Assembly (NCBI RefSeq): GCF_019334305.1
Contig: NZ_JAHWGH010000014.1
Span: 62,001-126,000 of the forward strand
DNA: 64,000 bases
Source of the DNA: Rossellomorea orangium
GTDB lineage: Bacteria > Bacillota > Bacilli > Bacillales > Bacillaceae_B
Reading direction: 5' to 3'
Positions 26,129 through 35,117 of this stretch are shown here, one piece after another. The notes under the pieces are model-generated. The model saw only the letters and a list, made by a program, of their open reading frames with translations, made no database searches and had not been told where the DNA came from. Each line of letters begins with the position of its first letter. Within the stretch, counting starts at the first letter, position 1. The position numbers were made by a program, and so were the translations under genes.

Positions 26129-26713
26129 TTATTTTTTCTTTAAGATAATTTCATCAATAATCCCATATTCCTTAGCTTCATAGGCACTCATGAAATAATC
26201 ACGATCTGTATCAAAGGCCACCTTTTCTACGGTTTGCCCCGTTTTCTCAGCGATGATTTCATTGATATGCTCCCTTAATTTCAGGATGCGCTTTGCAGAG
26301 ATTTCAAGATCTGTCGCCTGACCACGTGCGCCCCCCAAAGGCTGATGAATCATGATTTCACTGTTCGGAAGGGCAAATCGCTTCCCTTTAGTACCTGCCA
26401 GAAGAAGCATCGCACCGAATGATGCCGCCATTCCCGTGCAGATCGTCCGCACATCAGGGCTGATATACTCCATCGTATCAAAAATGGCGAATCCTGCTGA
26501 AGTCGAGCCCCCGGGACTGTTGATATATAAAGAGATATCCTTTTCTGGATCATCCGCCGCAAGAAATAACAGTTGAGCCACAATACTATTGGCCATATGA
26601 TCATTCACTTCATCACTCACCATGATGATCCGGTCCTTTAATAACCGTGAGTAAATATCGTAGGAGCGTTCTCCTTTACCGGATTGTTCAATCACATAAG
26701 GTATTGCATTCAT
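26129..26713 (-). CDS. clpP: ClpP-family serine protease (paralogue)
   Basis: 194 residues from ATG 26713 (GGGAGG, 8-base spacer). The catalytic triad is visible: Ser in [11 protein letters not shown], His in [15 protein letters not shown] and Asp in [32 protein letters not shown] gives the oxyanion region. It is the proteolytic subunit of a Clp ATPase complex. The protein is more divergent from the housekeeping Bacillus ClpP than expected (for example [17 protein letters not shown]), and it follows a sigma-factor gene by 21 bases, so it is probably a second, regulated ClpP. Confidence 0.92.
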   Translation of the reverse strand: MNAIPYVIEQSGKGERSYDIYSRLLKDRIIMVSDEVNDHMANSIVAQLLFLAADDPEKDISLYINSPGGSTSAGFAIFDTMEYISPDVRTICTGMAASFGAMLLLAGTKGKRFALPNSEIMIHQPLGGARGQATDLEISAKRILKLREHINEIIAEKTGQTVEKVAFDTDRDYFMSAYEAKEYGIIDEIILKKK

Positions 26714-26734
26714 GAATGTTTCCTCCCTCATTCG

Positions 26735-27406
26735 TTATGCTGCCATTGAGAGGACAGTTGAAGACGAAGGAGATGCCTGTGCCATCATGTGGACAGTACC
26801 AGTTGCAATCAGCGTCGGAATGTAGGCAAGCAGGAGACTTGGATCCTGGGCTTTCAAGCAGCGATACAAAATGGCGTTCAGCTCTTTTTGAAGAGCATCC
26901 TCACCGTATGATTCACTTTCGCTCCATTCATCGTCACCAGAGATCTTTTTCAATTTGGATCTGGAACGGTTCAGCAACGCTTTTACAGCGGTTTCCGTCA
27001 GGTTCAGTAAATCGGCCACTTCAGAAATCTTGTACTGAAAGGCTTCCTTTAATACGAAGGAAATCAGCTGTTTCGGAGTCAGTTGATCGGACAGCATGTC
27101 AATTGTATCGGGGCTGACCCACTCTTTTGAAAAGTGTTCTAAAGCATATTCCGGAACTGAACCGATCCATTCCCTGCTCTCTTTCCGCCCTTTATCGATC
27201 CAAAGATGGTACGCCATTTTCTTTAGTAGCGCAGGACTCCAATCTTGATAGTCAGGGTATCGGATGAGTGCTTTATATACAGACTCCTGGGCAAGATCTT
27301 CCCCGTTCCATTTATCCTTCGTCAGAAAATAGCAGTATCGTACCAGTTTTGGTACCATTTCCTCTATCGCCTCATCTACCCGGTTGTACACCGACCTCAT
27401 TTGCAT
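26735..27406 (-). CDS. ECF-like RNA polymerase sigma factor
   Basis: 223 residues from ATG 27406 (AAAGGAG, 8-base spacer). Region 2 is LVRYCYFLTKDKWNGEDLAQ near residue 20, and region 4 is TPKQLISFVLKEAFQYKISE with the recognition helix NLTETAVKALLNRSRSKLKK. A C-terminal extension of about 60 residues ends in a hydrophobic stretch (LLLAYIPTLIATGTVHMMAQ). No anti-sigma gene is adjacent; instead a clpP paralogue follows in the same operon. The target promoters are unknown. Confidence 0.82.
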   Translation of the reverse strand: MQMRSVYNRVDEAIEEMVPKLVRYCYFLTKDKWNGEDLAQESVYKALIRYPDYQDWSPALLKKMAYHLWIDKGRKESREWIGSVPEYALEHFSKEWVSPDTIDMLSDQLTPKQLISFVLKEAFQYKISEVADLLNLTETAVKALLNRSRSKLKKISGDDEWSESESYGEDALQKELNAILYRCLKAQDPSLLLAYIPTLIATGTVHMMAQASPSSSTVLSMAA

Positions 27407-27590
27407 TGTCTTCACTCCTTTGCATCCTCTCATGGCTATAACGGATAAGTATGGAAAAAAGATATGGGTAAGAGCATATTTTACTCTTATTATATCCAAG
27501 GAGAGGAGTATTCGTCATAAATTGGTTTCCTTTCGGTCACTTGTGCTAAAGTGAAATCATAAAAATCGTTTATAGAAATGAGGTGCCCTT

Positions 27591-28265
27591 ATGATATCAA
27601 TTCTTGTGGTTGATGATGATCCACATCTGCGAAAGCTCGTCCGGGTGTATTTGGAGCAAAATGGATACATGGTGACAGAGGCAGCAGACGGGGAAGCGGC
27701 TTCTGCTACTCTCCTCCATCAAGCCGTCGATTTGGCCATTGTCGACCTGATGATGCCGAATAAAGATGGATTTCAGCTGGCAGAGGAAATAAGGTCCGAC
27801 TATGATATCCCGATCATTATGTTGACGGCCAGGGGCAGTATCACGGATAAGGCCAAAGGATTCCAGGCAGGGACCGATGATTATATGGTGAAACCATTCG
27901 AAAAGGAAGAGCTCCTCTTCCGGGTCCAGGCCATCTTGAGACGTTACGACCGGGCCGGTTCCCAAACTGTCCGCATCGGAGACATGACGCTTGATAAGCG
28001 ATCTTATGAGGTGAAAACCGGTAACAGAACCGTGATCCTCCCCCTCAAGGAATTTGAACTCTTGTATTATCTAGCCAGCTTCCCGAATCGCACCTTTACA
28101 CGGGATGAGCTCATCCAGCATGTATGGGGAATGGACTTTGAAGGGGATGACCGGACCATCGACGTCCATATCAAAAGACTACGTGGACGGTTCCAGGATT
28201 CTTCCCACTCCTTTGCCATCATGACCGTGCGGGGAGTCGGCTATAAATTGGAGGTATCTAAATGA
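27591..28265 (+). CDS. hssR: haem-response regulator HssR
   Basis: 224 residues, an OmpR-type response regulator: receiver domain with phospho-acceptor Asp52 (AIVDLMMPNKDG), LTARG and Lys103-type KPFEKEELLFR, then a winged helix (KEFELLYYLASFPNRTFTRDELIQHVWG, DVHIKRLRGRF, VRGVGYKLE). Length, the FQLAEEIRSDYDIPIIMLTAR block and the operon order match Staphylococcus HssR, which activates the hrt haem exporter. GAGGTG precedes the ATG. Its stop overlaps the kinase start (ATGA). Confidence 0.85.
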   Translation: MISILVVDDDPHLRKLVRVYLEQNGYMVTEAADGEAASATLLHQAVDLAIVDLMMPNKDGFQLAEEIRSDYDIPIIMLTARGSITDKAKGFQAGTDDYMVKPFEKEELLFRVQAILRRYDRAGSQTVRIGDMTLDKRSYEVKTGNRTVILPLKEFELLYYLASFPNRTFTRDELIQHVWGMDFEGDDRTIDVHIKRLRGRFQDSSHSFAIMTVRGVGYKLEVSK

Positions 28266-29632
28266 AGAGCCTCTATATCCGGATCGTGATGGTGACGCTC
28301 TTTATCATGATGGTAAGCAGCTTGATTGCCTTTATTGGCTCCAACCTTTATTACCAGAAGATCTTAAAGCCTTCCAATGATAAGAAAAACACTGAAATCG
28401 CCCATGACGTAGTGGACTTATTTGAAGCTGCCTCCATGGATGAATCCACGTTTTTTGAAAAGACGGCAAAACTCAGTTATCAATTTTACATAACGGACGG
28501 AAAGGGAGACGGAACATTTTACGGAGCCGATTTTCGGAATCAGACACTGTCGCAGGGCGTGATAAAGGATGTACTGAATGGCCATACATACCACGGCATG
28601 GCTGAATATCCCTCCACCACGTTTGTGACCGGCTTTTTCTCAAATGAATTGTCCAACTCGATCGGTGTCCCGATTGAAATCGACGGGAAATCGCATGCCT
28701 TGTTCATGAGACCGGACATCAAGCAGCAGTTCAACGAGATCCACATCCTCCTGGCTGTCCTGCTCTTCCTGACGATTGCCCTCAGCATGCTGATTGTCTT
28801 CTTCAGTACAAGGTATCTGGTGAAACCGATCGGGGAGCTCACCTCTGCTACGAAGAAGATCGCCGGTGGGAATTATTCGATACAGCTGAAGGAAAATCGG
28901 CAGGATGAGATCGGGACTCTTGCCAAATCATTTATGTCTATGAGCCGACAGCTCATGCAGGTTGAACAAATGCGGCAGGAATTTGTTTCGAATGTGTCCC
29001 ATGAAATTCAGACACCCCTTTCATCCATGAAAGGGTATGCGAATCTGCTGCGCTCCCCTACACTTTCGACGGAAGAGCTGGATGCCTACACAAAGGTGAT
29101 CGAATCTGAAAGCACCCGGTTGTCAAAGGTAAGCAAACAGCTTTTGACCCTTGCCTCTCTTGATAAAGACCAGGGAGTCATCAAGCATGAATCTGTTAAC
29201 TTGACCGAGATGCTGCAAACTCTCATTAGCCAGACAAGGTGGCTGTGGGAAGAAAAGGACCTTGCCCTCTCACTGGAGGCGGATGAGGTAATCTGTTCAG
29301 GAAACGAAGACCTGCTTTACCAGGCCTTCGAAAACCTTTTATCCAACAGCATTAAATATACTCCCCCTGAAGGTGAAATCAGTCTTTTCCTTCATAAAGA
29401 CCAAAGAGGCATCACGTTTAGGATCGAGGATACCGGTATCGGCATCCCTCCGGAACATATCGGGAAGGTCTTTGATCGTTTTTACAAAGTGGACGAGTCA
29501 CGCAGTCATGAACGAAACAGCAGCGGACTCGGTCTCTCCATCGTCAAGAAAATCATTTTGCTCCATCAAGGAAACATTCATGTAGAGAGCATTCCAGACG
29601 AAGGGACTGCCTTTACGGTGACTCTGCCTTAA
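28262..29632 (+). CDS. hssS: haem-sensor histidine kinase HssS
   Basis: 456 residues. Membrane segments at about 8-30 and 161-183 flank an extracellular sensor of some 130 residues with YHGMAEYPSTTFVTGFFSN and ALFMRPDI, blocks I recognise from staphylococcal HssS. HAMP follows, then the H-box NVSHEIQTPLSS with His247, N-box NLLSNSIKYTPPEG and G-box DTGIGIPPEH. It should phosphorylate HssR on haem stress. The downstream hrt genes and an HssR-type repeat support the name. Confidence 0.85.
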   Translation: MKSLYIRIVMVTLFIMMVSSLIAFIGSNLYYQKILKPSNDKKNTEIAHDVVDLFEAASMDESTFFEKTAKLSYQFYITDGKGDGTFYGADFRNQTLSQGVIKDVLNGHTYHGMAEYPSTTFVTGFFSNELSNSIGVPIEIDGKSHALFMRPDIKQQFNEIHILLAVLLFLTIALSMLIVFFSTRYLVKPIGELTSATKKIAGGNYSIQLKENRQDEIGTLAKSFMSMSRQLMQVEQMRQEFVSNVSHEIQTPLSSMKGYANLLRSPTLSTEELDAYTKVIESESTRLSKVSKQLLTLASLDKDQGVIKHESVNLTEMLQTLISQTRWLWEEKDLALSLEADEVICSGNEDLLYQAFENLLSNSIKYTPPEGEISLFLHKDQRGITFRIEDTGIGIPPEHIGKVFDRFYKVDESRSHERNSSGLGLSIVKKIILLHQGNIHVESIPDEGTAFTVTLP

Positions 29633-29638
29633 CCCTAT

Positions 29639-29671
29639 GTTCATCTTCCGTTCATACTTCCCTTTTATGAT
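29639..29671 (+). promoter_or_regulatory. HssR-type direct repeat and hrtB promoter
   Basis: GTTCATCTT (29639-29647), CC, GTTCATACT (29650-29658) is a near-perfect direct repeat matching the GTTCATATT-N2-GTTCATATT box bound by S. aureus HssR upstream of hrtAB. A -10 candidate TATGAT lies at 29666-29671, so the box covers the -35 region as expected for an activator. Transcription would start near 29678. Confidence 0.8.
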
Positions 29672-29704
29672 GAAGGGGAAGTAATGAAAGGGAAGGTGAT
29701 TTTT

Positions 29705-30742
29705 TTGTTTCTTGCATGGAAAGAAATTCGCTATGCCAAAATGAAGTTCTTATTAATTACAGGCATCATCACATTGATTACCAGCCTAGTGTTATCGATA
29801 TCCGGATTGGCTAATGGTTTGTCCGTTGATAACGCCTCTGCCATAAAAAACATGACGGCCAAAACGTACATCGTAGAAGAAAGCGATCAACATCAGCTTG
29901 AACGATCAATGATGACCCCTGACGAAGTCGACGCTGTAAAAGGCGGTTCTCCATTAGGATTGAGAATGGTGGAAATGATGCATGACGGGGAAGCCGTGAA
30001 TATCAGCCTCTTTTCATTAGACAAGGAGAGTCCGTTCATGCCTGCGGGAGAAGAAAATGTAGAACTAGCTCCTTATGAGATATTGGCAGACCCAAGCTTA
30101 AAGGGTGAAGGATATAAAACCGGAGATTCTCTTACCTTTCAAGATAAAAAATGGGTCATCCGGGGATTCACTGAAAAACGATTCAGCTATGGTCATACTC
30201 CGGCCATGTTCACATCGATGGAAACATGGAAAGATTTTTTGAAAGATGATCTTACGTACCAGGCACTCCTCTTAACGGACAATGAGGAAGTGGATCTTCC
30301 TCCCAATCTGGATGCAGCATCAAAGGAGGACATCCTTTCCAACGTACCCGGTTATTCTGCGGAACAGGGGTCATTAAAGATGATGGTAATCTTCCTCCTT
30401 ATCATTTCCGCGATTGTCCTGGCAACGTTCTTCTATGTCATGACGCTGCAAAAGCTTCATCAATACGGAGTACTAAAAGCGATTGGAGCCAAAGCAGGCA
30501 TGCTCCTGCGCGCCCTTTTCATCCAGATTTCCATTCTTTCGATATTCGGGATTCTGACCGGAAATACCCTTACGTATGGATTGACACAACTGATTCCAGG
30601 AGATGTCCCGTTTGAATTATCTTCAGGTATGATCCTGTTAAACAGCAGTTTGATTTTGGTCATGGCATGGATCGGTTCACTTCTGTCCTTTAGAAGCATT
30701 ATGAAGGTCGATCCATTAGAAGCAATCGGAGGGGTGAAATAA
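29705..30742 (+). CDS. hrtB: haem-regulated ABC exporter permease HrtB
   Basis: 345 residues from TTG at 29705, giving MFLAWKEIRYAKMKF, the same layout as staphylococcal HrtB (MxLAxKEI...). An ATG at 29684 lies only about 6 bases after the predicted transcription start and is less likely. One N-terminal membrane helix, an extracellular domain of about 190 residues, then FtsX-type helices (IISAIVLATFFYVMTLQKLHQYGVLKAIG) and the C-terminal KVDPLEAIGGVK. It removes haem or haem-derived toxicity with HrtA. Confidence 0.85.
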   Translation: MFLAWKEIRYAKMKFLLITGIITLITSLVLSISGLANGLSVDNASAIKNMTAKTYIVEESDQHQLERSMMTPDEVDAVKGGSPLGLRMVEMMHDGEAVNISLFSLDKESPFMPAGEENVELAPYEILADPSLKGEGYKTGDSLTFQDKKWVIRGFTEKRFSYGHTPAMFTSMETWKDFLKDDLTYQALLLTDNEEVDLPPNLDAASKEDILSNVPGYSAEQGSLKMMVIFLLIISAIVLATFFYVMTLQKLHQYGVLKAIGAKAGMLLRALFIQISILSIFGILTGNTLTYGLTQLIPGDVPFELSSGMILLNSSLILVMAWIGSLLSFRSIMKVDPLEAIGGVK

Positions 30743-30743
30743 A

Positions 30744-31397
30744 ATGACATCCATTTTAGAACTAAACGGGGTTACAAAGACATACAAGCAGGGACATGAA
30801 CAACTTACGGTGCTCGATCATCTCTCCATGAGGGTTGACAGCGGGGAATTTGGTGCGATACTCGGGCCGTCCGGTTCTGGTAAGAGCACCCTCCTCTCCA
30901 TCGTCGGGGCCTTGACCAGACCTTCTAGTGGTGAAGTGATCATCAACGGGTGTAACGTCCACGCCATGAATGGAAAAGAACAAACGTCCCTGCGTCTGAA
31001 AGAAATCGGCTTCATCTTTCAGCAGTCCAATCTTGTTCCATTCTTAACGGTTGAAGAACAATTATTGCTTGTTGGAAAGCTCACCAAACAGAAAGATGGC
31101 CTTCAGGAACGGGCAGTGGAATTATTGACTCATTTAGGACTTGAAGAACGTCTCTCCCATTACCCGGAGCAGCTCTCAGGCGGGGAACAGCAGCGGGTCG
31201 CCATCGCACGGGCCCTCATGAATGAACCGAAGCTGATCCTTGCCGATGAACCTACCGCAAGCCTCGACAGAGAACGCGGAAAATCAGTGGTGGACTTATT
31301 GGTAAAAGAAACGAAAGAGAGAAATATCGCTACCATTATGGTCACACATGACGAGACGATGATCGGGAAATGTGACTGGGTTTATCGTATGGGATAA
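30744..31397 (+). CDS. hrtA: haem-regulated ABC exporter ATPase HrtA
   Basis: 217 residues. Walker [10 protein letters not shown] near residue 40, Q-loop [17 protein letters not shown], signature [15 protein letters not shown] near 140, Walker [13 protein letters not shown] and the H-loop MVTHDE. LolD/MacB-type ATPase. It starts one base after hrtB. Order permease then ATPase, directly after hssRS, fits the haem-detoxification locus. Confidence 0.87.
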   Translation: MTSILELNGVTKTYKQGHEQLTVLDHLSMRVDSGEFGAILGPSGSGKSTLLSIVGALTRPSSGEVIINGCNVHAMNGKEQTSLRLKEIGFIFQQSNLVPFLTVEEQLLLVGKLTKQKDGLQERAVELLTHLGLEERLSHYPEQLSGGEQQRVAIARALMNEPKLILADEPTASLDRERGKSVVDLLVKETKERNIATIMVTHDETMIGKCDWVYRMG

Positions 31398-31398
31398 G

Positions 31399-31434
31399 AA
31401 AGAAAGTGCCTGGAAATCGTCAGGCACTTTCTTC
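31399..31434. terminator. bidirectional terminator between hrtA and a membrane gene
   Basis: AAGAAAGTGCCTG / CAGGCACTTTCTT (about 31399-31412 and 31421-31433), 13-base stem with an 8-base loop between convergent genes. Confidence 0.88.
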
Positions 31435-32451
31435 ATTTTGCTTCAATAGTTCTTTCAACCTTTCGGGATCATCCACTCTCAAAGCCACTTTAGACACCTC
31501 TTCTTTTCTACCCATGAACAACGTCGCTTCGACAGGCTCTTTCAAGAACAGGATCACTTGAGGATGTATGTCTTCAAAGTCTTTCTGCATAAAGACCATA
31601 GTGCCTTTATTTGGTTTTTTCTCTCCCCATTCCATCCGCTCGATGTTTGACAGGGGCAGTATCAGTCGCTGCCTTAATCCTTGTGCGACACGCAGCTCAC
31701 CATTTTTCACTTCAACAGGATGCAAACGTGTAATCTGGATTTCTGCCAGTACGAGAAGAATGCTGTACACATTTAGAATGAGCAGAATGAATGACAGGAT
31801 CGGAAGTTTGGTATGCAGCCACCAGTGAAGACCGATTGTTTCGATGGCTACGGCATGGATGAGCATGATATTCATGGCGATGGCACTGGTCTTATGATGC
31901 ATCGTAACCACCCCGCCATGAATAGGAGATTTCTTCCGCCAGCTGAAGAAGGCGTAATACACCATCAGAATCTCAGATGCCACGAATCGGATAAGAGGAA
32001 GTCTGCTTACCTTCCTTTCCACTGCAGGAAGGAATGAAAAGATTGGACCTGTTTGGGATGACCTCATTTCGGCCCGGATGACCGGGATTCTCTTGAGAAG
32101 AAGGAAGATCAGGCCCAGTTCCGCCAGAAAGAACAAGGCTTCGAAGCTTATCCCGGAATACAGGAGGATCGTATAGGGAGCGAAGAATTCTTCTGGGATG
32201 AGGACTCTTGCCATCACCAATCCAACTACGATTAATCCGGCGGCCTGCTTTTTTGACACTTTAAAAGCGGCATAAGCAAGTGCCGGTGAAATGATGACCA
32301 GATCGACTAAAGATCCAATTACGGCACCTCGATCAAGTTCTATGACCAGGAATTGCTGCACGATTGGTTGATAAAGCATGACATTGCTGAAGAGGACGAG
32401 TGTTAACAGGGCAAGTGCCCATAGTGACCATTTCGAGTTTCGGAGAACCAT
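31420..32451 (-). CDS. multi-pass membrane protein, unknown
   Basis: 343 residues from ATG 32451 (GGAGG, 7-base spacer). Residues 1-230 hold about eight hydrophobic helices; residues 230-343 form a soluble tail with LHPVEVKNGELRVAQGLRQR and LPLSNIERMEW, which resembles the PH-like beta-fold seen after membrane segments in bacterial bPH proteins. Similar Bacillus proteins are often labelled beta-carotene monooxygenase without evidence; I do not support that. Function unknown. The 3' end overlaps the shared terminator. Confidence 0.65.
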   Translation of the reverse strand: MVLRNSKWSLWALALLTLVLFSNVMLYQPIVQQFLVIELDRGAVIGSLVDLVIISPALAYAAFKVSKKQAAGLIVVGLVMARVLIPEEFFAPYTILLYSGISFEALFFLAELGLIFLLLKRIPVIRAEMRSSQTGPIFSFLPAVERKVSRLPLIRFVASEILMVYYAFFSWRKKSPIHGGVVTMHHKTSAIAMNIMLIHAVAIETIGLHWWLHTKLPILSFILLILNVYSILLVLAEIQITRLHPVEVKNGELRVAQGLRQRLILPLSNIERMEWGEKKPNKGTMVFMQKDFEDIHPQVILFLKEPVEATLFMGRKEEVSKVALRVDDPERLKELLKQNEESA

Positions 32452-32490
32452 GTTCACACCTCCAATTTACATCTATTCCATTTACTTACA

Positions 32491-33585
32491 TTATAACTCT
32501 TTCAACTTATTTCTGAAATCTTCTTCCCTCAGAATCTTCAGCATGAATGAATTCAAACTCCCTGAAATCTTTTCTAACTCCCCTCTTTCCAACTCGTTTG
32601 TAAAGATGGCAACCTCAGTTGAATTCCCTTCTTTATCTGTCGCGTACGCAGCATTCGTGACAAGAAACTCCGTCGATCCCCCTTTTTGCCCGGCATGCTT
32701 TAGCCAGTCTTGATTGTTGGGATTCTCCATGATCCCTTCCATGACCGCATCCAATCGTTCTTGTGTTTCACGTTGAAAATAGGTCTTGGAATTGAGTTTC
32801 CCCATAAGTGTTGCGTATTCAAAAGTAGTACTCCGTGTCAGTCTGTCGGACCAAATTTTGTCCAGCCCTTTACTTGAATGCTCATTCTCAAGGTACAGAC
32901 CTTTTTCCCCCTCTTTTAGCTGTTGTGAAATAATTTGAGCGATTCGTATGTATTCCTCTATTGACATTTCCTTAACCTTTGTCTCGATATAGTCATCAGT
33001 ATAGGAAGGATCTTTCATCTTCAAGTACGTTGGAATCAGCATGGCCCCTGAAATCGGGTAGAGAGCCTCATGTTTTTCAATATTCAGTTCATCCAGTGAC
33101 TCGTTGAGTGTTTCCAATCCCAAGAGATCGATTAAATAGTCTGTGTTTGCATTGGAACTGAAAGCAATCATTCCTTTTACCACATTTTCAAGGGTCGTAC
33201 TATTTCCAAGAAGAAGTCCATTTTGTTTCGAATACTCTATCCAGCCTTCATGGGCTCCGCCATCCGTATCCGGAATGTAGTATCGATCAAGCTCTTCCAG
33301 AGAAACGTTGCGGGAAGGATCTACTTTTTTCTCCTCGCATTGCTTCGCATATTCAATGGCCACGATGGTCTTCATTGCACTTGCTAACGGGAACATCTCA
33401 TCTTCCCTGACGGATACGAGCGTTTCCCCATTCCGAATCACCGTTAAGCTCCAATTCTTATGATGTTTTAAATGGTTTATCAGATAGTCGGGATCATTTT
33501 TTCCCGCCCTCTGTCTAATGCCTGCTACAATGATGATCAAAACGACAATCAAACCAACTCCAATAATGAGTAAAGCAACCTTCAT
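32491..33585 (-). CDS. beta-lactamase class A-like serine hydrolase, membrane-anchored
   Basis: 364 residues. An N-terminal hydrophobic helix (residues 3-22) acts as anchor or uncleaved signal. The penicillin-recognising fold shows SxxK as SAMK (Ser69-Lys72), SxN as SSN (Ser143-Asn145) in AFSSNANTDYL, and a KGGS at about residue 308 in place of KTG. These are the catalytic positions of class A enzymes and D,D-peptidases. The usual ExxxN omega loop is not obvious, so beta-lactam resistance is not implied. Upstream AGGAG supports the ATG. Confidence 0.8.
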   Translation of the reverse strand: MKVALLIIGVGLIVVLIIIVAGIRQRAGKNDPDYLINHLKHHKNWSLTVIRNGETLVSVREDEMFPLASAMKTIVAIEYAKQCEEKKVDPSRNVSLEELDRYYIPDTDGGAHEGWIEYSKQNGLLLGNSTTLENVVKGMIAFSSNANTDYLIDLLGLETLNESLDELNIEKHEALYPISGAMLIPTYLKMKDPSYTDDYIETKVKEMSIEEYIRIAQIISQQLKEGEKGLYLENEHSSKGLDKIWSDRLTRSTTFEYATLMGKLNSKTYFQRETQERLDAVMEGIMENPNNQDWLKHAGQKGGSTEFLVTNAAYATDKEGNSTEVAIFTNELERGELEKISGSLNSFMLKILREEDFRNKLKEL

Positions 33586-33659
33586 TTTCTTCGCTCCTGT
33601 CTTTATTACGGTTAGTATATATACGATCGGTAAATGGGAAATGTTTCAATTTCCAATAT

Positions 33660-33692
33660 AAAAAACCTATCCACCATGTGATGGATAGGTTT
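33660..33692 (-). terminator. intrinsic terminator of the DMT permease gene
   Basis: AACCTATCCA / TGGATAGGTT (33664-33673, 33682-33691); on the minus strand followed by TTTTT. Starts 4 bases after the stop codon. Confidence 0.88.
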
Positions 33693-33695
33693 CAA

Positions 33696-34562
33696 TCATG
33701 CTGCCTGTTTTTTGCCGGCTTCATTATTTTTCAAGAACATGTACAGTGACGCACCGAAAATCACAATGTATCCAATGATGCTGTATACATCAGGTATTTG
33801 CCCAAACAGGAAGATGCTGATAAGGGCGGAATAAACAACCGTGGAATAGAAGAAAATTGAAATCTCCCTTGCAGGCGCAAACTTGTACGCAATCGTGATC
33901 CCGAACTGACCTACTGTAGCAAAGACACCTGCTGATAACAGATAAACCCACTGTTTCACGCTCATCGGTTCATAAAACCCGATCACAAACGGCAGCAACA
34001 CGACGGTCGTAAAGAAGGAGAAGTAAAAGACGACTGTATAAAACTTTTCCCTGCTCCCGAGCACCCGGAGGACCGTGTAGGCACCTGCGGCAAAAATAGC
34101 GGAGAACACTCCTGCCAGATACGGGATGACATCAAAAGAAAAAGCCGGTTTGATGATGAACAATGTCCCGATGAACGCAATGATGATCGCCACCACCTGA
34201 AAGACGCGCGTCCGTTCCTTCAAGAATAGAGCGGAGAAGATGATGGTCAAAAATGGACTCAGCTTGTTCAGCATATCGGCATCCGATAACACGAGATGAT
34301 CGATCGCATAGAAGAACAGCACAATTCCAACAGCACCTAATGAGGAACGCAGCAATAGCAGCTTTTGATTTTCTCTTTTTCCAAATAGCCTTTCCTTATG
34401 ATACCGGACAAAACCAAATGCAATGAATGCAGAGACGATATTCCGGAAGAAGGTTTTCTGTATCGTCGGCACATCCCCGGACAGCTTGACGAAAGCCGCC
34501 ATCAAGGAGAAGCCGAACGCTGATAGTAGTAATAGTAATATGCCTTTATTTCGATTTGACAT
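33696..34562 (-). CDS. EamA/DMT-family transporter
   Basis: 288 residues from ATG 34562 (GGAGG, 5-base spacer). About ten membrane helices in two EamA repeats; KTFFRNIVSAFIAFG and LLRSSLGAVGIVLFFYAIDHLVLSDADMLNKLSPF in the first half resemble the S-adenosylmethionine/nucleotide-sugar group of DMT carriers. Substrate not determinable. Not closely similar to the other EamA protein of this window (2711-3658). Confidence 0.85.
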   Translation of the reverse strand: MSNRNKGILLLLLSAFGFSLMAAFVKLSGDVPTIQKTFFRNIVSAFIAFGFVRYHKERLFGKRENQKLLLLRSSLGAVGIVLFFYAIDHLVLSDADMLNKLSPFLTIIFSALFLKERTRVFQVVAIIIAFIGTLFIIKPAFSFDVIPYLAGVFSAIFAAGAYTVLRVLGSREKFYTVVFYFSFFTTVVLLPFVIGFYEPMSVKQWVYLLSAGVFATVGQFGITIAYKFAPAREISIFFYSTVVYSALISIFLFGQIPDVYSIIGYIVIFGASLYMFLKNNEAGKKQAA

Positions 34563-34776
34563 TATATCCTCCAGTGATAAACAATTTCGCAACTAAATTA
34601 GTGTAACAAAAAAATGATGCAAAGAAAAAAATTCGAACCTTTTTACCAATTAAAGGAATGCAATTTGAACCAGTTGGGTATAGAAACAAGCAGGATGTGC
34701 ACTGACAATCCAGGAAAATACTCCTCACTTTTACGGACAATGAAACATACAGGACCTTCATCCGTAAATACATACC

Positions 34777-35001
34777 ATGAAAAAAGCAGAGGTGACCAGT
34801 TTGACTTTACTAGACGTACATCAGGAGAGAGTTTCTACATACCAAGCGGAAGATGATCAGGAGATTACAGGAACCATCATCCCCTTCCTTCCAAAAGCGG
34901 AAACGACGAGGGACACCAGCCTGTGGAATCGGTTCACCATTGATACAGATGAACGTACGGCGAATATTCAATATCGCTATCGATATAAAGATGCTCGTTA
35001 A
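34777..35001 (+). CDS. small orphan protein, unknown
   Basis: 74 residues, charged and soluble: it begins MKKAEVTSLTLLDVHQERVS and ends with FTIDTDERTANIQYRYRYKD then AR. An in-frame stop lies 12 bases before the ATG, which fixes the start, but no good ribosome site is seen. A strong + strand terminator begins a few bases after the stop, which argues that a rightward transcript ends here. No family recognised. Confidence 0.45.
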   Translation: MKKAEVTSLTLLDVHQERVSTYQAEDDQEITGTIIPFLPKAETTRDTSLWNRFTIDTDERTANIQYRYRYKDAR

Positions 35002-35004
35002 GAA

Positions 35005-35047
35005 AACAAGCACCTGCTCACATGTCGGCAGGTGCTCTTCTTTTTTT
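35005..35047 (+). terminator. intrinsic terminator after the orphan gene
   Basis: AGCACCTGC / GCAGGTGCT (35009-35017, 35028-35036) followed by CTTC and seven T. It insulates cotA from upstream transcription. Confidence 0.87.
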
Positions 35048-35071
35048 AGGATAGAGATATTTCCACTTCCC

Positions 35072-35089
35072 ATTCCATACATATGGAAT
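35072..35089. promoter_or_regulatory. palindrome in the cotA promoter region
   Basis: ATTCCATA-CA-TATGGAAT, perfect 8-base arms, 29 bases before the cotA start and downstream of the terminator. It could be an operator or overlap a sporulation promoter; no clean sigma-K pair was found. Confidence 0.45.
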
Positions 35090-35117
35090 AATAGCGCCTT
35101 TTAGAGGAGGATTTGTG

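Noticed and set aside
31420..32451. Beta-carotene monooxygenase annotation
   Set aside because: No iron-binding His pattern of that family is visible; the protein is a multi-helix membrane protein with a PH-like tail.
32491..33585. Beta-lactamase resistance gene
   Set aside because: The SxxK and SxN motifs are present, but KTG is replaced and the omega-loop Glu is not evident, so only a serine hydrolase call is justified.
35060..35100. Sigma-K promoter of cotA
   Set aside because: CATACATAT resembles the -10 CATANNNTA but does not match it, and no AC-type -35 at the right distance was convincing.
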